Below are positions 43,151 to 50,641 of a stretch of DNA of 50,779 nt, piece by piece. The translations under genes and the position numbers were made by a program. How positions within the stretch are numbered: position 1 is the stretch's first letter; each line of letters begins with the position of its first letter. A model generated the notes under the pieces. It had not been told where the DNA came from and made no database searches. It saw only the letters and a list, made by a program, of their open reading frames with translations. The DNA comes from Chloroflexota bacterium (GTDB lineage: Bacteria > Chloroflexota > UBA6077 > FW602-bin22), in the NCBI GenBank assembly GCA_016875715.1, contig VGOZ01000016.1:1-50779 (forward strand). The letters run 5' to 3'.

Positions 43151-44770
43151 ATGACGCTCGCTCTGACCGGCATCGGCGTGCCGCCCGCCGACGCTGATGA
43201 GGCCCTGGCGCGGGTCGGCATCCGCCCAAACCGTCGGACCCTCTGGAACCTCACCGCCGCGCCTCTCTATGAGGAGATCATCCGAGGCGGCGAAGCCGTC
43301 ATCACCGACGATGGGGCCGTCGTCGCCACCACGGGAATTCACACCGGGCGTTCGCCACGAGACAAGTTCGTGGTCCGCGGCGGCGACGACGACCGAATCT
43401 GGTGGGGTCCCGTCAACCAACCTCTCGACGTCGACCGTTTTGAGGCGCTCTGGTCGCGGGCGACCCGGCACGCCAGCGAGCAGGATCTCTTCATTCAAGA
43501 TCTCCAAGCGGCCGCTGACCCCCGTTACCGGATCGGTGTGCGCGTCATCTCCGAACAGGCGTGGCACTCGCTCTTCGCGCGCAACCTGCTCCTGCGACCC
43601 GAGGCCGCCGACCTGGGCCGGTTTAAGGCCGACTACACCGTGCTCGATCTCCCCTCGTTTCGGTGCGATCCGGCGCGAGATGGCGTGCGATCTGAGACGG
43701 TCGTCGCGCTGGATCTGACCGGAAGGCGCGTCCTGATCGGTGGTACGGGCTATGCCGGCGAGATCAAGAAGGCGGTGTTCACGATTCTCAACCGCATCCT
43801 GCCCGACAGCGCCGTCCTGCCCATGCATTGCTCCGCCAACGTTGGCGACCATCACGACACCGCTCTTTTCTTCGGCCTCTCCGGGACGGGAAAGACGACG
43901 CTCTCCGCGGATGAGCACCGCCACCTCATTGGCGACGACGAGCACGGGTGGAGCGATCTGGGAGTCTTCAACTTCGAGGGGGGCTGCTACGCGAAGGTGA
44001 TCCGCCTCTCGCCGCGCGCGGAACCGGAGATCTATGCGGCAACCCTTCGGTTCGGGACGGTTCTCGAGAATGTCGTGGTCGATCCGATCACCCGCCAGAT
44101 CGATCTGGCCGATGCCTCGCTCACCGAGAACACGCGGGGCGCGTATCCGGTGGAGTTCATCCCTAATGTGATCGTTCCGGCGCTGGCGCCTCATCCGAGG
44201 ACGATCCTCTTCCTGGCTGCAGACGCGTTCGGCGTCCTGCCGCCGATCTCGCGGCTCAGCCCTGATCAGGCGATGTACCATTTCCTCTCCGGCTATACCG
44301 CTCAGGTCGCAGGGACCGAGGTAGGGCTGAGCGCTGAACCGACCGCCGTGTTCAGCGCGTGCTTCGGACACCCCTTCCTGCCTCTTCACCCCACGGTGTA
44401 CGCCCGTTTGCTTGGCGAGCGGATCCGTCGGCACGATGTGACCTGCTATCTGGTTAACACCGGGTGGAGCGGTGGCGCGTACGGCGCTGGCGCGCGCATG
44501 CCAATCGACCTGACCCGCGCACTCGTCCACGCCGCCATCGAAGGCGATCTCGACACGATCCCGACCTATCGCGAGCCGTTCTTTGGCCTCTCCGTCCCGG
44601 TGCGATGCCCTGGACTCCCGGCGGAGCAGCTCGATTCCCGCGCAACATGGGCTGATGGCGCCGGCTACGATGCCCAGGCGCGGCGGCTGGCCGCGATGTT
44701 CCAGCGCAATTTCCAGCAGTTTGGTGAGGTGGATCGGACGATTCGTGAGGCCGGACCACCCGCATACTGA
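43151..44770 (+). CDS. pckA: ATP-dependent phosphoenolpyruvate carboxykinase
   Basis: 539 residues, the usual length of the ATP-type enzyme. Oxaloacetate-binding TGIHTGRSPRDKF, the lysine block GTGYAGEIKKAVF, MHCSANVG, the kinase-1a P-loop GLSGTGKTT (242-250), the metal-binding LIGDDEHGW, the Arg-containing ENTRGAYP, and the adenine-binding VNTGWSGG are all intact. It converts oxaloacetate and ATP to PEP, CO2 and ADP in gluconeogenesis. Start ATG 43151 follows a TAGAAT element closely. The small downstream gene overlaps its end by 26 bases. Confidence 0.97.
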   Translation: MTLALTGIGVPPADADEALARVGIRPNRRTLWNLTAAPLYEEIIRGGEAVITDDGAVVATTGIHTGRSPRDKFVVRGGDDDRIWWGPVNQPLDVDRFEALWSRATRHASEQDLFIQDLQAAADPRYRIGVRVISEQAWHSLFARNLLLRPEAADLGRFKADYTVLDLPSFRCDPARDGVRSETVVALDLTGRRVLIGGTGYAGEIKKAVFTILNRILPDSAVLPMHCSANVGDHHDTALFFGLSGTGKTTLSADEHRHLIGDDEHGWSDLGVFNFEGGCYAKVIRLSPRAEPEIYAATLRFGTVLENVVVDPITRQIDLADASLTENTRGAYPVEFIPNVIVPALAPHPRTILFLAADAFGVLPPISRLSPDQAMYHFLSGYTAQVAGTEVGLSAEPTAVFSACFGHPFLPLHPTVYARLLGERIRRHDVTCYLVNTGWSGGAYGAGARMPIDLTRALVHAAIEGDLDTIPTYREPFFGLSVPVRCPGLPAEQLDSRATWADGAGYDAQARRLAAMFQRNFQQFGEVDRTIREAGPPAY

Positions 44771-44999
44771 AATCGTCGCGGCCGCTCTCCAGGCGGGTGC
44801 CGACGACGTTGCCGCCTGGCGTAACGGACGGCCGGGCGCCTGGGGGCGTATCGCGAGCCGGGCGGTCCTGGCGGTGCGTCGGGCGCAAGGACGGCCGCTC
44901 ACCGATACGGAACGACGGGAAGTGTGGGCAATGGCCTGGGCGCGGCTCGCCGCACTGGTTGAGCCCCAGCGAGGGACTACGGGCGCAGGTGCACCTTGA
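44745..44999 (+). CDS. Small hypothetical protein overlapping pckA
   Basis: 84 residues from GTG 44745, which lies inside the last codons of pckA. The sequence is helical and neutral to basic (TEIVAAALQAGADDVAAWRNG, RREVWAMAWARLAALV) with no recognisable motif. It is convergent with the next gene and overlaps its end by 23 bases. The overlap at both ends and the sensible composition favour a real gene, but there is no independent evidence. Confidence 0.5.
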   Translation: MRPDHPHTEIVAAALQAGADDVAAWRNGRPGAWGRIASRAVLAVRRAQGRPLTDTERREVWAMAWARLAALVEPQRGTTGAGAP

Positions 45000-46005
45000 C
45001 CGATCCGGTCGACTTGTCCGCCGCGACCCGGAACGCCTCGGGCGCGTCGGCCAGTGAGAACCGATGGGTGACCAATCGCTCCACCGGCGCGTGGCCTGAG
45101 GCGATGAGGTCGATCGCCACATCGAAGTCGTGACGGCCGTCGATGACGCCATAGCAGATCGGGAACGTCGCCCACAGTTCGCGCACCACCGGTCGAATGA
45201 GGTTGACCGGCACCGGATCGGGGAAGATCCCCAGCACGACGGCTGTTCCCTGGATTCGAGTGACGTCCCAGGCCAGATCCACGGTCGTCGCGTGGCCGCC
45301 CACCGTCTCGAAGGCGATGTCGACGCCGCGGCCTCCGGTGCGATCCAGGATCGCGCGGCGGGCCTCTTCGGGGGTTGACGTGCTCGTCGCGCCCAGCGCC
45401 ATTGCCAGCGCGGCCTGATGCGGGTGACGCGCCACAACGTGAACCTCGGCCGCGCCCAGGCCCTTCGCGGCGAGGAGCGTGACGAGGCCGATCGATCCGG
45501 CGCCGATGACGGCCACGGATGATCCAGGACGCATCCGGCCCCAGCGCACGCCGTGCACCGCGACGGCGAGCGGTTCTATCAGCGCGCCCTGCTCGTCGGT
45601 AAGCGTGTCCGGGATTCGGAAGAGGCCCTGTGGACGCCGCTCGAACGCGCTTGCGAAGGATCCGCCCCATTCCGGCACGGACCGCGTCCGGCAGTGGAAG
45701 AACTGCCCATCACGGCACGCGGCACACGTGCCGCAACTCACCCCCGCGCAGACGATATCGACCGCCACGCGGTCCCCGACGCGGAGCGGCCCTGTAAACG
45801 AATCGGGCAGATGTACGATCTCGCCGGCTACCTCGTGCCCTTCCTGAACTCGCTGCGGCGCGGCACGCCCGTGATAGGGGTGGAGGTCCGAGCCGCAGAT
45901 ACCGGTGACGAGTGTGCGGATGATCGCGGTGTCATCCGCCTCGCCCGGCTCGTCGAGGTCGCGCATCTCGATCGTGCGGAGGCCGGTTCGTACGGCGGCG
46001 AGCAC
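44977..46005 (-). CDS. Zinc-dependent alcohol/sugar dehydrogenase (MDR family)
   Basis: 342 residues. Catalytic-zinc ligands Cys37 (GICGSDLHPYHG) and His57-Glu58 (GHEVAG); structural-zinc cysteines 91, 94, 97 and 105 (CGTCAACRDGQFFHC); nucleotide fold VIGAGSIGLVTLLAAKGLGA. The overall pattern is nearest to threonine/sorbitol-type dehydrogenases. It oxidises an alcohol or polyol with NAD(P)+, substrate not readable. The start codon has no strong ribosome site. It lies 49 bases upstream (in plus coordinates, left) of the phosphotransferase-like gene on the same strand, so the two may be one transcript. Confidence 0.92.
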   Translation of the reverse strand: MLAAVRTGLRTIEMRDLDEPGEADDTAIIRTLVTGICGSDLHPYHGRAAPQRVQEGHEVAGEIVHLPDSFTGPLRVGDRVAVDIVCAGVSCGTCAACRDGQFFHCRTRSVPEWGGSFASAFERRPQGLFRIPDTLTDEQGALIEPLAVAVHGVRWGRMRPGSSVAVIGAGSIGLVTLLAAKGLGAAEVHVVARHPHQAALAMALGATSTSTPEEARRAILDRTGGRGVDIAFETVGGHATTVDLAWDVTRIQGTAVVLGIFPDPVPVNLIRPVVRELWATFPICYGVIDGRHDFDVAIDLIASGHAPVERLVTHRFSLADAPEAFRVAADKSTGSVKVHLRP

Positions 46006-46054
46006 GCCTCATCATACCCCACCGCCACCCGGCGTCGGGAGAGCCAGGGTGCCG

Positions 46055-46924
46055 CTATCCGCGGGCAACCACCTCATGCCGCCACCGGGTGAACCACGCG
46101 TCCACCGGGAGGAGATCGCTATCCTGCAGCCAGGTTCCCTCCTGTGCGAGGCGGCGCTCGACCTCATCCAGCATCAACCGTGCCGCCCAGACGCGGAAGG
46201 GTGCCAGTCCGGGTAGGGCGCCGGCGGAGGCGTGATAGCCGGCGCGCCAGCCCGCCGCGAGGACTGCGCGCAGCAGAGAGAATGCAAATGTGCGCACCGG
46301 GATCGGGTAGAACAACAGGAGGGATTCCGTCCGCGCGAGATCGAGCGCGCGTGGACCGACCCGCACATTCGTCCATCCGATGATGCCGACAATCCGTTGC
46401 TCCGCCATCACGAGGTTCCCGGGATGGAGGTTGAGGTGGAGGAGCGCTCGATCGGTGCTCCCGTTGATCGCACGCTCGATCGCGGGTGGCAGCCGGTCGG
46501 TCACCCTGCCCCACCAGTGCCCCTCAACGGCCAGGTGGCGCGGCGCGATCCTGTGCGCCTTCGCTTGGAGCGTGCCGACAGCTCGGCCGTATTCCCAGGC
46601 CCGCCACGGCGCTGTGCCGAGTTGGTCCATCATCGTCGTGCCGTCTACCCACGCCGTGGCCAGGTAGGGGCGTTCCTTCCAGATCCCGGCGTGGACCACC
46701 TCGGGCACGGGTAGCCCGCCCTCGCGCGCATCGCGATGCGCGGCCAGAACCCGTTCGGCCGCGGCGCTCTGGCTCGCCCGGTACAGGCGCAGGGCGAGCG
46801 TCCGCCCGGACTCCGTGACCACCCGCCAGATGAGGGTATCCGCGCCGCCGGTCACCGCCTGGAGCGACCGCGACGCGACACCGATATCGTCGAGCAGACG
46901 GATTGGGTCCGGTTCCTCACCCAT
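46055..46924 (-). CDS. APH-fold phosphotransferase-like protein lacking catalytic aspartates (pseudokinase)
   Basis: 289 residues from ATG 46924. The fold is that of aminoglycoside/choline/homoserine kinases: TLALRLYRASQ (nucleotide-lobe strand), LPVPEVVHAG, PYLATAWVDGTTMMDQL (hinge), and the catalytic-loop region LLHLNLHPGNLVM. The normally invariant HxDxxxxN has Asn165 instead of Asp, and the metal-binding IDW is IGW (Gly183); the second His-Pro-Gly-Asn block and LDLARTE are kept. Both catalytic carboxylates are therefore missing and phosphotransfer looks impossible, while fold and nucleotide pocket seem preserved. It may act as a binding or regulatory protein. Divergent from the trans-sulfuration gene with a 49-base gap. 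Confidence 0.82.
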   Translation of the reverse strand: MGEEPDPIRLLDDIGVASRSLQAVTGGADTLIWRVVTESGRTLALRLYRASQSAAAERVLAAHRDAREGGLPVPEVVHAGIWKERPYLATAWVDGTTMMDQLGTAPWRAWEYGRAVGTLQAKAHRIAPRHLAVEGHWWGRVTDRLPPAIERAINGSTDRALLHLNLHPGNLVMAEQRIVGIIGWTNVRVGPRALDLARTESLLLFYPIPVRTFAFSLLRAVLAAGWRAGYHASAGALPGLAPFRVWAARLMLDEVERRLAQEGTWLQDSDLLPVDAWFTRWRHEVVARG

Positions 46925-46959
46925 AGCCGAATCGTAGGGCGGGCGAACCGATGCGAACG

Positions 46960-46965
46960 TAGAAT
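46960..46965 (+). promoter_or_regulatory. TAGAAT -10 element before the trans-sulfuration gene
   Basis: Eight bases before ATG 46974, with no ribosome site. Confidence 0.45.
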
Positions 46966-46973
46966 CGCGCCCG

Positions 46974-48125
46974 ATGGAAACGACCACTCGCCAGCATCTC
47001 GAGACGCGTATCGTCCACGCCGGGCGCGATGCCACCGACCGCACCGGCGCGCTCGTCCCGCCGATTCATCTCGCCGCGGCCTTCTCGCGGGAGAGCCTGG
47101 ATGTCGCACCCGCATTCGTGTACTCGCGCCGCGGCAATCCGACCCGGCGCGCGCTCGAAGATGCTCTGGCTGAACTCCACGAGGCCGAACACTGCTTCGC
47201 GTTCGGATCGGGGATGGGCGCCGTCTCCGGTGCGGCGATGCTGCTGAAGTCCGGTCAGACGGTGCTGCTGCCGGATGACGTCTACACGAATACCCATCGC
47301 CTCTTCACCAGCCTGCTGCCCGGCCATCAGATCGACCCGCATTTCGTCGACATGACCGACGCGACCCACGTCGAGGCGGCGCTCGCCGGGCGCGACGTCG
47401 GGATGATCTGGCTGGAATCGCCGACGAACCCCTCCATGAAGGTCATCGATATCGCCGCGGTCGCGGCGATCGGCCGGCGCCACGGCATTCCCGTCGCAGT
47501 GGATAACAGCTACTGCTCGCCCTACTTCCAGAAGCCGCTGGATCTGGGCGCCGACATCGTTGTGGAGAGCACGACGAAGTATCTCAACGGGCACGACGAC
47601 CTCATGGGCGGGACCGTCCTCGTGAACGACGGGGCGCTCGCCGAACGCCTGGCGATGATCCAGTACGTCGGCGGCGCGGTTCCCAGTCCGTTCGATTGCT
47701 GGCTGCTCCTGCGCGGTATGAAGACGCTTGCTCTGCGGATGGAACGCCAACAGGCCAGCGCACTCGCCATCGCCCGGTATCTCGCCGGCCATCCGCGAGT
47801 GGCGGCGGTGCGCTATCCCGGTCTGGAGAGCGACCCCGGCCACGCGATCGCCCGCCGGCAGATGACGGGGTACAGTGGGATGATCGCATTCGAAGTGCGC
47901 GGTGGCGCCGAGGCCGCGCGGCGGGTCGTCAACGCGGCGCGTCTCTTTCAGCGCGCCGGAGGGCTCGGTGGCGTCGAGTCGCTCATCTCCTATCCGATTG
48001 TCGGATCGGGCGCGAGTCAGGCCGGGACAGCAATGGCGCCTAGCAGCGCGCTGGTGCGTCTCTCCGTCGGCATCGAGAACGTGGAGGATCTCCTCGCCGA
48101 CCTGCGTCAGGCGCTGGCGACGTGA
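46974..48125 (+). CDS. Cys/Met-metabolism PLP enzyme (cystathionine gamma-synthase/lyase type)
   Basis: 383 residues. The PLP lysine is Lys202 in ESTTKYLNGHDD, the cofactor-ring Asp177 in AVDNSYCSPYFQKPL, phosphate-site residues in YSRRGNPTRRALE and FGSGMGAVSGA, and the family end LVRLSVGIENVEDLLADL. Members either make cystathionine, cleave it, or release methanethiol or sulfide; which applies cannot be decided from sequence. The C-terminal loop PIVGSGASQAGTAMAPSS is divergent from the usual PxSMTH. The stop overlaps the GTG of a GNAT fragment (GTGA). The last 27 codons are repeated 2.2 kb downstream. Confidence 0.93.
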   Translation: METTTRQHLETRIVHAGRDATDRTGALVPPIHLAAAFSRESLDVAPAFVYSRRGNPTRRALEDALAELHEAEHCFAFGSGMGAVSGAAMLLKSGQTVLLPDDVYTNTHRLFTSLLPGHQIDPHFVDMTDATHVEAALAGRDVGMIWLESPTNPSMKVIDIAAVAAIGRRHGIPVAVDNSYCSPYFQKPLDLGADIVVESTTKYLNGHDDLMGGTVLVNDGALAERLAMIQYVGGAVPSPFDCWLLLRGMKTLALRMERQQASALAIARYLAGHPRVAAVRYPGLESDPGHAIARRQMTGYSGMIAFEVRGGAEAARRVVNAARLFQRAGGLGGVESLISYPIVGSGASQAGTAMAPSSALVRLSVGIENVEDLLADLRQALAT

Positions 48126-48344
48126 CCGGACCGATCTACGTTCTGCGCGGCGAACTGGTCCGTCTGGCGGTACCGGATAGGGATCTCGTCCCCATCTGGA
48201 CGCGCTGGATGAATGACCTCCGCGTCACCTCGAACCTTCTGGCGATGTCGCACGGACCGACGACCCGGGCGATGGAGGAGAACCTCCACGCCGCGAGGAT
48301 CGACAAACCCAACGATGCGCTGTTCGCCATCCACGAACTGGCGA
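48045..48344 (+). repeat. Copy A of a 300-bp direct repeat (metB 3' end + GNAT 5' part)
   Basis: Aligned by eye with 50303-50601: 29 mismatches and one gap, about 90 % identity, same orientation. Identity starts at the AGCGCGCTGG codons of the trans-sulfuration gene and ends at GAACTGGCGA in the GNAT fragment. Confidence 0.9.
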
Positions 48345-48388
48345 ACCCAACAGCCAAGATGAGTATCTCAGCGGCAGGATTCAACTGA
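48122..48388 (+). pseudogene. Truncated GNAT acetyltransferase, N-terminal fragment
   Basis: 88 codons from a GTG overlapping the upstream stop. The start (YVLRGELVRLAVPDRD, LVPIWTRWMNDLRV, DALFAIHELA) is the N-terminal third of a RimJ/RimL-type N-acetyltransferase. At base 48345 the similarity to copy B ends and the frame runs 14 codons further (NPTAKMSISAAGFN) to a stop; the acetyl-CoA-binding part is absent. This is exactly the left edge of the lower-GC insert, so the gene was probably cut by that event. Confidence 0.75.
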
Positions 48389-48421
48389 CCTGCCAGCCTG
48401 TAATGTGCAAAAGGAGCGCTT

Positions 48422-49096
48422 GTGATCATCCGTAACAGCCACTACGTGATCTTTTCACAAAACTCGAACAGCCACTATTGGGAGCAGGATCGCTTTCCCG
48501 AGTGGACACGCTTTGTCTCCATTCGTCATTTCCCGGAACAGCGCATCGGCAGCGGTGTCGAGCCACACTACCACGATTGCGACGAAAGCTGGCTTTTTTC
48601 CGCCGGCCACGGTGAAGTCTGGCTGGATGGCGAACGGTTTGCGATTACGCCCAACACCCTGGTCTATACGCCGATGGGGGTTGTGCATCACTTTCAAATG
48701 TATGCTAACGGCGAAAATAACTCGTTTGTTACACGCCTGGAGCGCCAAAAACGCCCCATTCACATCTTGGTGGAGCAGGATGGCCCACCGGAGAAAATCG
48801 TGCCGGGCTTTGTCATCGCCGGTGCGATAAATACGGCACCAATCCCCAATCCGGGGCCACGCTGTCCCTTTGGCGAATTACGTATGGTGACCTTGGCCGC
48901 CGGGACAGAGGTGGCGCAAGGGAAGTTGCTCCGCAACGAACATTGGCTCGTTTGCGATGGCGTTCTTCAGCTAGAGGTGGATCAGCGTGTGATGGAACTC
49001 TACAAAGGTGATCTCGCGCTTCTGCGCGGCGGGGTTGTGCGACGCCTGTGGACAAGCCACGGCGCACGTGTTGTACTTGTGCAGGAGAGGACGTAG
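48422..49096 (+). CDS. Bicupin protein
   Basis: 224 residues with two cupin barrels. The first has a complete metal site (EPHYHDCDESWLFSAGHGEVWL, read as H-x-H-x4-E, and later PMGVVHHF). The second (FGELRMVTLAAGTEVAQGKLLRNEHWLVCDGVLQLEV) lacks the histidines, so only one metal is likely. Function is unknown; sugar-acid or aromatic metabolism is suggested by the SDR and dehydratase neighbours. GTG start with AAGGAG 7 bases upstream. Codon and base use clearly differ from the genes on the left (lower GC), a sign of transfer. Confidence 0.82.
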   Translation: MIIRNSHYVIFSQNSNSHYWEQDRFPEWTRFVSIRHFPEQRIGSGVEPHYHDCDESWLFSAGHGEVWLDGERFAITPNTLVYTPMGVVHHFQMYANGENNSFVTRLERQKRPIHILVEQDGPPEKIVPGFVIAGAINTAPIPNPGPRCPFGELRMVTLAAGTEVAQGKLLRNEHWLVCDGVLQLEVDQRVMELYKGDLALLRGGVVRRLWTSHGARVVLVQERT

Positions 49097-49134
49097 TGCA
49101 AAGACTATCTGTCAACCTTTTCGCATCTTTGGGC

Positions 49135-49140
49135 TAGAAT
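49135..49140 (+). promoter_or_regulatory. TAGAAT -10 element, 3 bases before the SDR start
   Basis: TAGAAT immediately precedes ATG 49144, which lacks a ribosome site. The same arrangement as in the host genes, despite the different base composition. Confidence 0.4.
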
Positions 49141-49143
49141 AGT

Positions 49144-49896
49144 ATGTTACTGAAAAACAAAGTTGCGCTGATCACCGGGGCTGGTTCGGGTATCGGTCGA
49201 GCGACTGCCCGCCTCTTCGCCCGTGAAGGCGCACGGGTGGTTGTGGTCGACATCAATGCCGAGGGTGGTCAGGCAATCGCCGACGAGATTCGCACTGCCG
49301 GCGGCGACAGCCTCTTTATCCACGCCGATGTTGGCAAGATGGAGCAGGTGCGCGCCCTGATCGATAACGTCTACCAACACCATGGCCGCCTTGACATCAT
49401 TCACAGCAATGCCGCAGCATCCATCGGCGGGACAGCCCCGGAGATTAGTGAGGCGGACTGGGATTGGACCATCGCCGTGTGTCTGAAAGCGACGTGGATG
49501 ATTGCCCATTGTGCGCTGCCGCGGATGCTGGCCGGTGGCGGCGGTGTGATGATCATCACCGGCTCGGTCCATTCCATCCGCGGCTATGCCAACGCCTCGG
49601 CTTACCAGGCAGCCAAAGGCGGTGTGTTGGCCTTGACACGCTCACTGGCCATTGACCATGCACCAACGTTGCGCGTCAATGCGATATTACCCGGTGCCGT
49701 CGAAACCGGTTTATGGAAAGATGTGACGCTAGAACAGCGCCAGAAGATTGCCCAGCACTGTATCTTGCGGCGCAATGGTCAGCCCGAAGATATTGCCAAC
49801 GTTGCGCTGTTCCTGGCTTCTGACCTCTCGGCTTATATGACAGGAACCTACCTGGTGGTAGATGGTGGCCTCACTTCGGTGATTGCAGTGCCGTAG
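49144..49896 (+). CDS. Short-chain dehydrogenase/reductase (classical SDR)
   Basis: 250 residues. Cofactor motif TGAGSGIG (11-18), Asp36 in VVVDIN pointing to NAD(H), catalytic Ser141, Tyr154 and Lys158 (ITGSVHSIRGYANASAYQAAKGG region), and the C-terminal DLSAYMTGTYLVVDGG. The usual NNAG is HSNAA. It probably oxidises or reduces a sugar, sugar acid or sterol-like alcohol; next to a dehydratase remnant of the enolase superfamily a hexonate pathway is a reasonable guess. Lower GC than the host genes. 47 bases after the bicupin. Confidence 0.92.
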   Translation: MLLKNKVALITGAGSGIGRATARLFAREGARVVVVDINAEGGQAIADEIRTAGGDSLFIHADVGKMEQVRALIDNVYQHHGRLDIIHSNAAASIGGTAPEISEADWDWTIAVCLKATWMIAHCALPRMLAGGGGVMIITGSVHSIRGYANASAYQAAKGGVLALTRSLAIDHAPTLRVNAILPGAVETGLWKDVTLEQRQKIAQHCILRRNGQPEDIANVALFLASDLSAYMTGTYLVVDGGLTSVIAVP

Positions 49897-49907
49897 GGCA
49901 ACAAGCA

Positions 49908-50048
49908 GAAATTGGCGAAAGTGCCAACCAAATGCCCAAACTGCGCACACTGGGCGAAGCCTGAAAAGAGATGTGTCAAATCTGGTAGCGTCCGCAAGGT
50001 GAATTCAATCATTATTTTGACACACCTGTGCCGCGGTCTGCCAATTTC
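49908..50048. repeat. Nested inverted repeats in an AT-richer gap
   Basis: Outer pair GAAATTGGC (49908-49916)/GCCAATTTC (50040-50048); inner pair TGTGTCAAA (49972-49980)/TTTGACACA (50016-50024); a third short pair GCCCA (49934-49938)/TGGGC (49951-49955). They lie between the SDR and the dehydratase remnant. No reading frame fits; may be a MITE-like element, a terminator or an operator region for a transcription factor. Confidence 0.5.
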
Positions 50049-50133
50049 CGCAAGGGGCAGGTCGCCGATAGCGGGTCAGAAAGTGCAATCTGCGATTTAG
50101 CATTCGCAGGATTGCGGTAATGAGGAGGCAGTC

Positions 50134-50282
50134 GTGAAGATTACCGGGTCGAAATCCATGTTTTGGAATGGGAACGCGGACCCGTCATCTGGCGCGATGG
50201 CTTGATGCCTGGCGGCGCGAAGGGCCGCGACGCGCTGGTCCGCATTCAAGCCGACGAGGGTGTGGCGGAGGGGATCCTGTAG
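50134..50282 (+). pseudogene. Enolase-superfamily (mandelate racemase/sugar-acid dehydratase) 5' fragment
   Basis: A GAGGAGG ribosome site precedes GTG 50134 (VKITG). The frame then breaks; one added C in ACCGGG gives KITRVEIHVLEWERGP, continued by VIWRDGLMPGGAKGRDALVRIQADEGV, the typical first 45 residues of the MR_MLE N-terminal domain. It stops at TAG 50280-50282, 20 bases before copy B of the duplication; the barrel domain is missing. A truncated remnant. Confidence 0.65.
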
Positions 50283-50302
50283 AGGGGCCACGCCCGCCGA
50301 CC

Positions 50303-50383
50303 AGCGCGCTGGTGCGCCTCTCTGTCGGCATCGAGAGCGTGGAGGATTTTCTCGCCGACCTGCGTGAGGCGCTGGCGACGTGA
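50303..50383 (+). pseudogene. Second copy of the trans-sulfuration gene's last 27 codons
   Basis: Reads SALVRLSVGIESVEDFLADL and then REALAT with a TGA, against the intact gene's IENVEDLLADLRQALAT. Nothing of the rest of the gene precedes it. Part of copy B of the 300-bp repeat. Confidence 0.8.
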
Positions 50384-50601
50384 CCGGACCGATCTACTTT
50401 TCCGCGGCGAACTGGTCACACTGGCGGAGCCGGACAGGGATTTCGTCCCCATCTGGACGCGCTGGATGAACGACCTCCGCGTCATCCCGCACCTTCTGGC
50501 GAAGATGGTCGGACTGATGACCCGGGTGATGGAGGAGAACTTCCACGCCGCGAGGATCGACAAACCCAACGATGCGTTGTTCGCCATCCACGAACTGGCG
50601 A
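50303..50601 (+). repeat. Copy B of the 300-bp direct repeat
   Basis: Counterpart of 48045-48344, 2.26 kb to the right, about 90 % identical. Several differences are synonymous or conservative in the metB tail (N to S, L to F, Q to E), so it looks like a diverged paralogous locus rather than a fresh duplication. Confidence 0.9.
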
Positions 50602-50641
50602 GCGAGCTACCGACTCGGATCGTGATGCGCGTGTCGTGCGG
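50380..50641 (+). pseudogene. Second, frameshifted copy of the GNAT N-terminal fragment
   Basis: Starts with the same GTGACCGGACC overlap as copy A, but one base is missing near 50397 (GATCTACTTTT instead of GATCTACGTTCT), so the recognisable protein (RGELVTLAEPDRD, WTRWMNDLRV, DALFAIHELAS) is in another frame than the GTG. Similarity ends near 50601. The rest, 50642-50779, shows no gene I recognise, although KDGASYDGRPNF occurs in one frame. Confidence 0.65.

Larger units (their letters stand above)
48345..50302. other. Lower-GC inserted segment between the two 300-bp copies
   Basis: Base composition drops visibly, from about two thirds G+C to near one half, starting at the GNAT break and ending just before copy B. 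It carries a bicupin, an SDR and the 5' fragment of an enolase-superfamily dehydratase, all plus-strand with their own ribosome sites. No transposase or integrase is seen. It could be an insertion by recombination between diverged repeats or an assembly chimera at the contig end. Confidence 0.6.

Noticed and set aside
43025-45670. 881-codon minus-strand frame opposite pckA and overlapping the dehydrogenase
   Set aside because: Spans several unrelated genes and contains no domain; the sense genes are complete.
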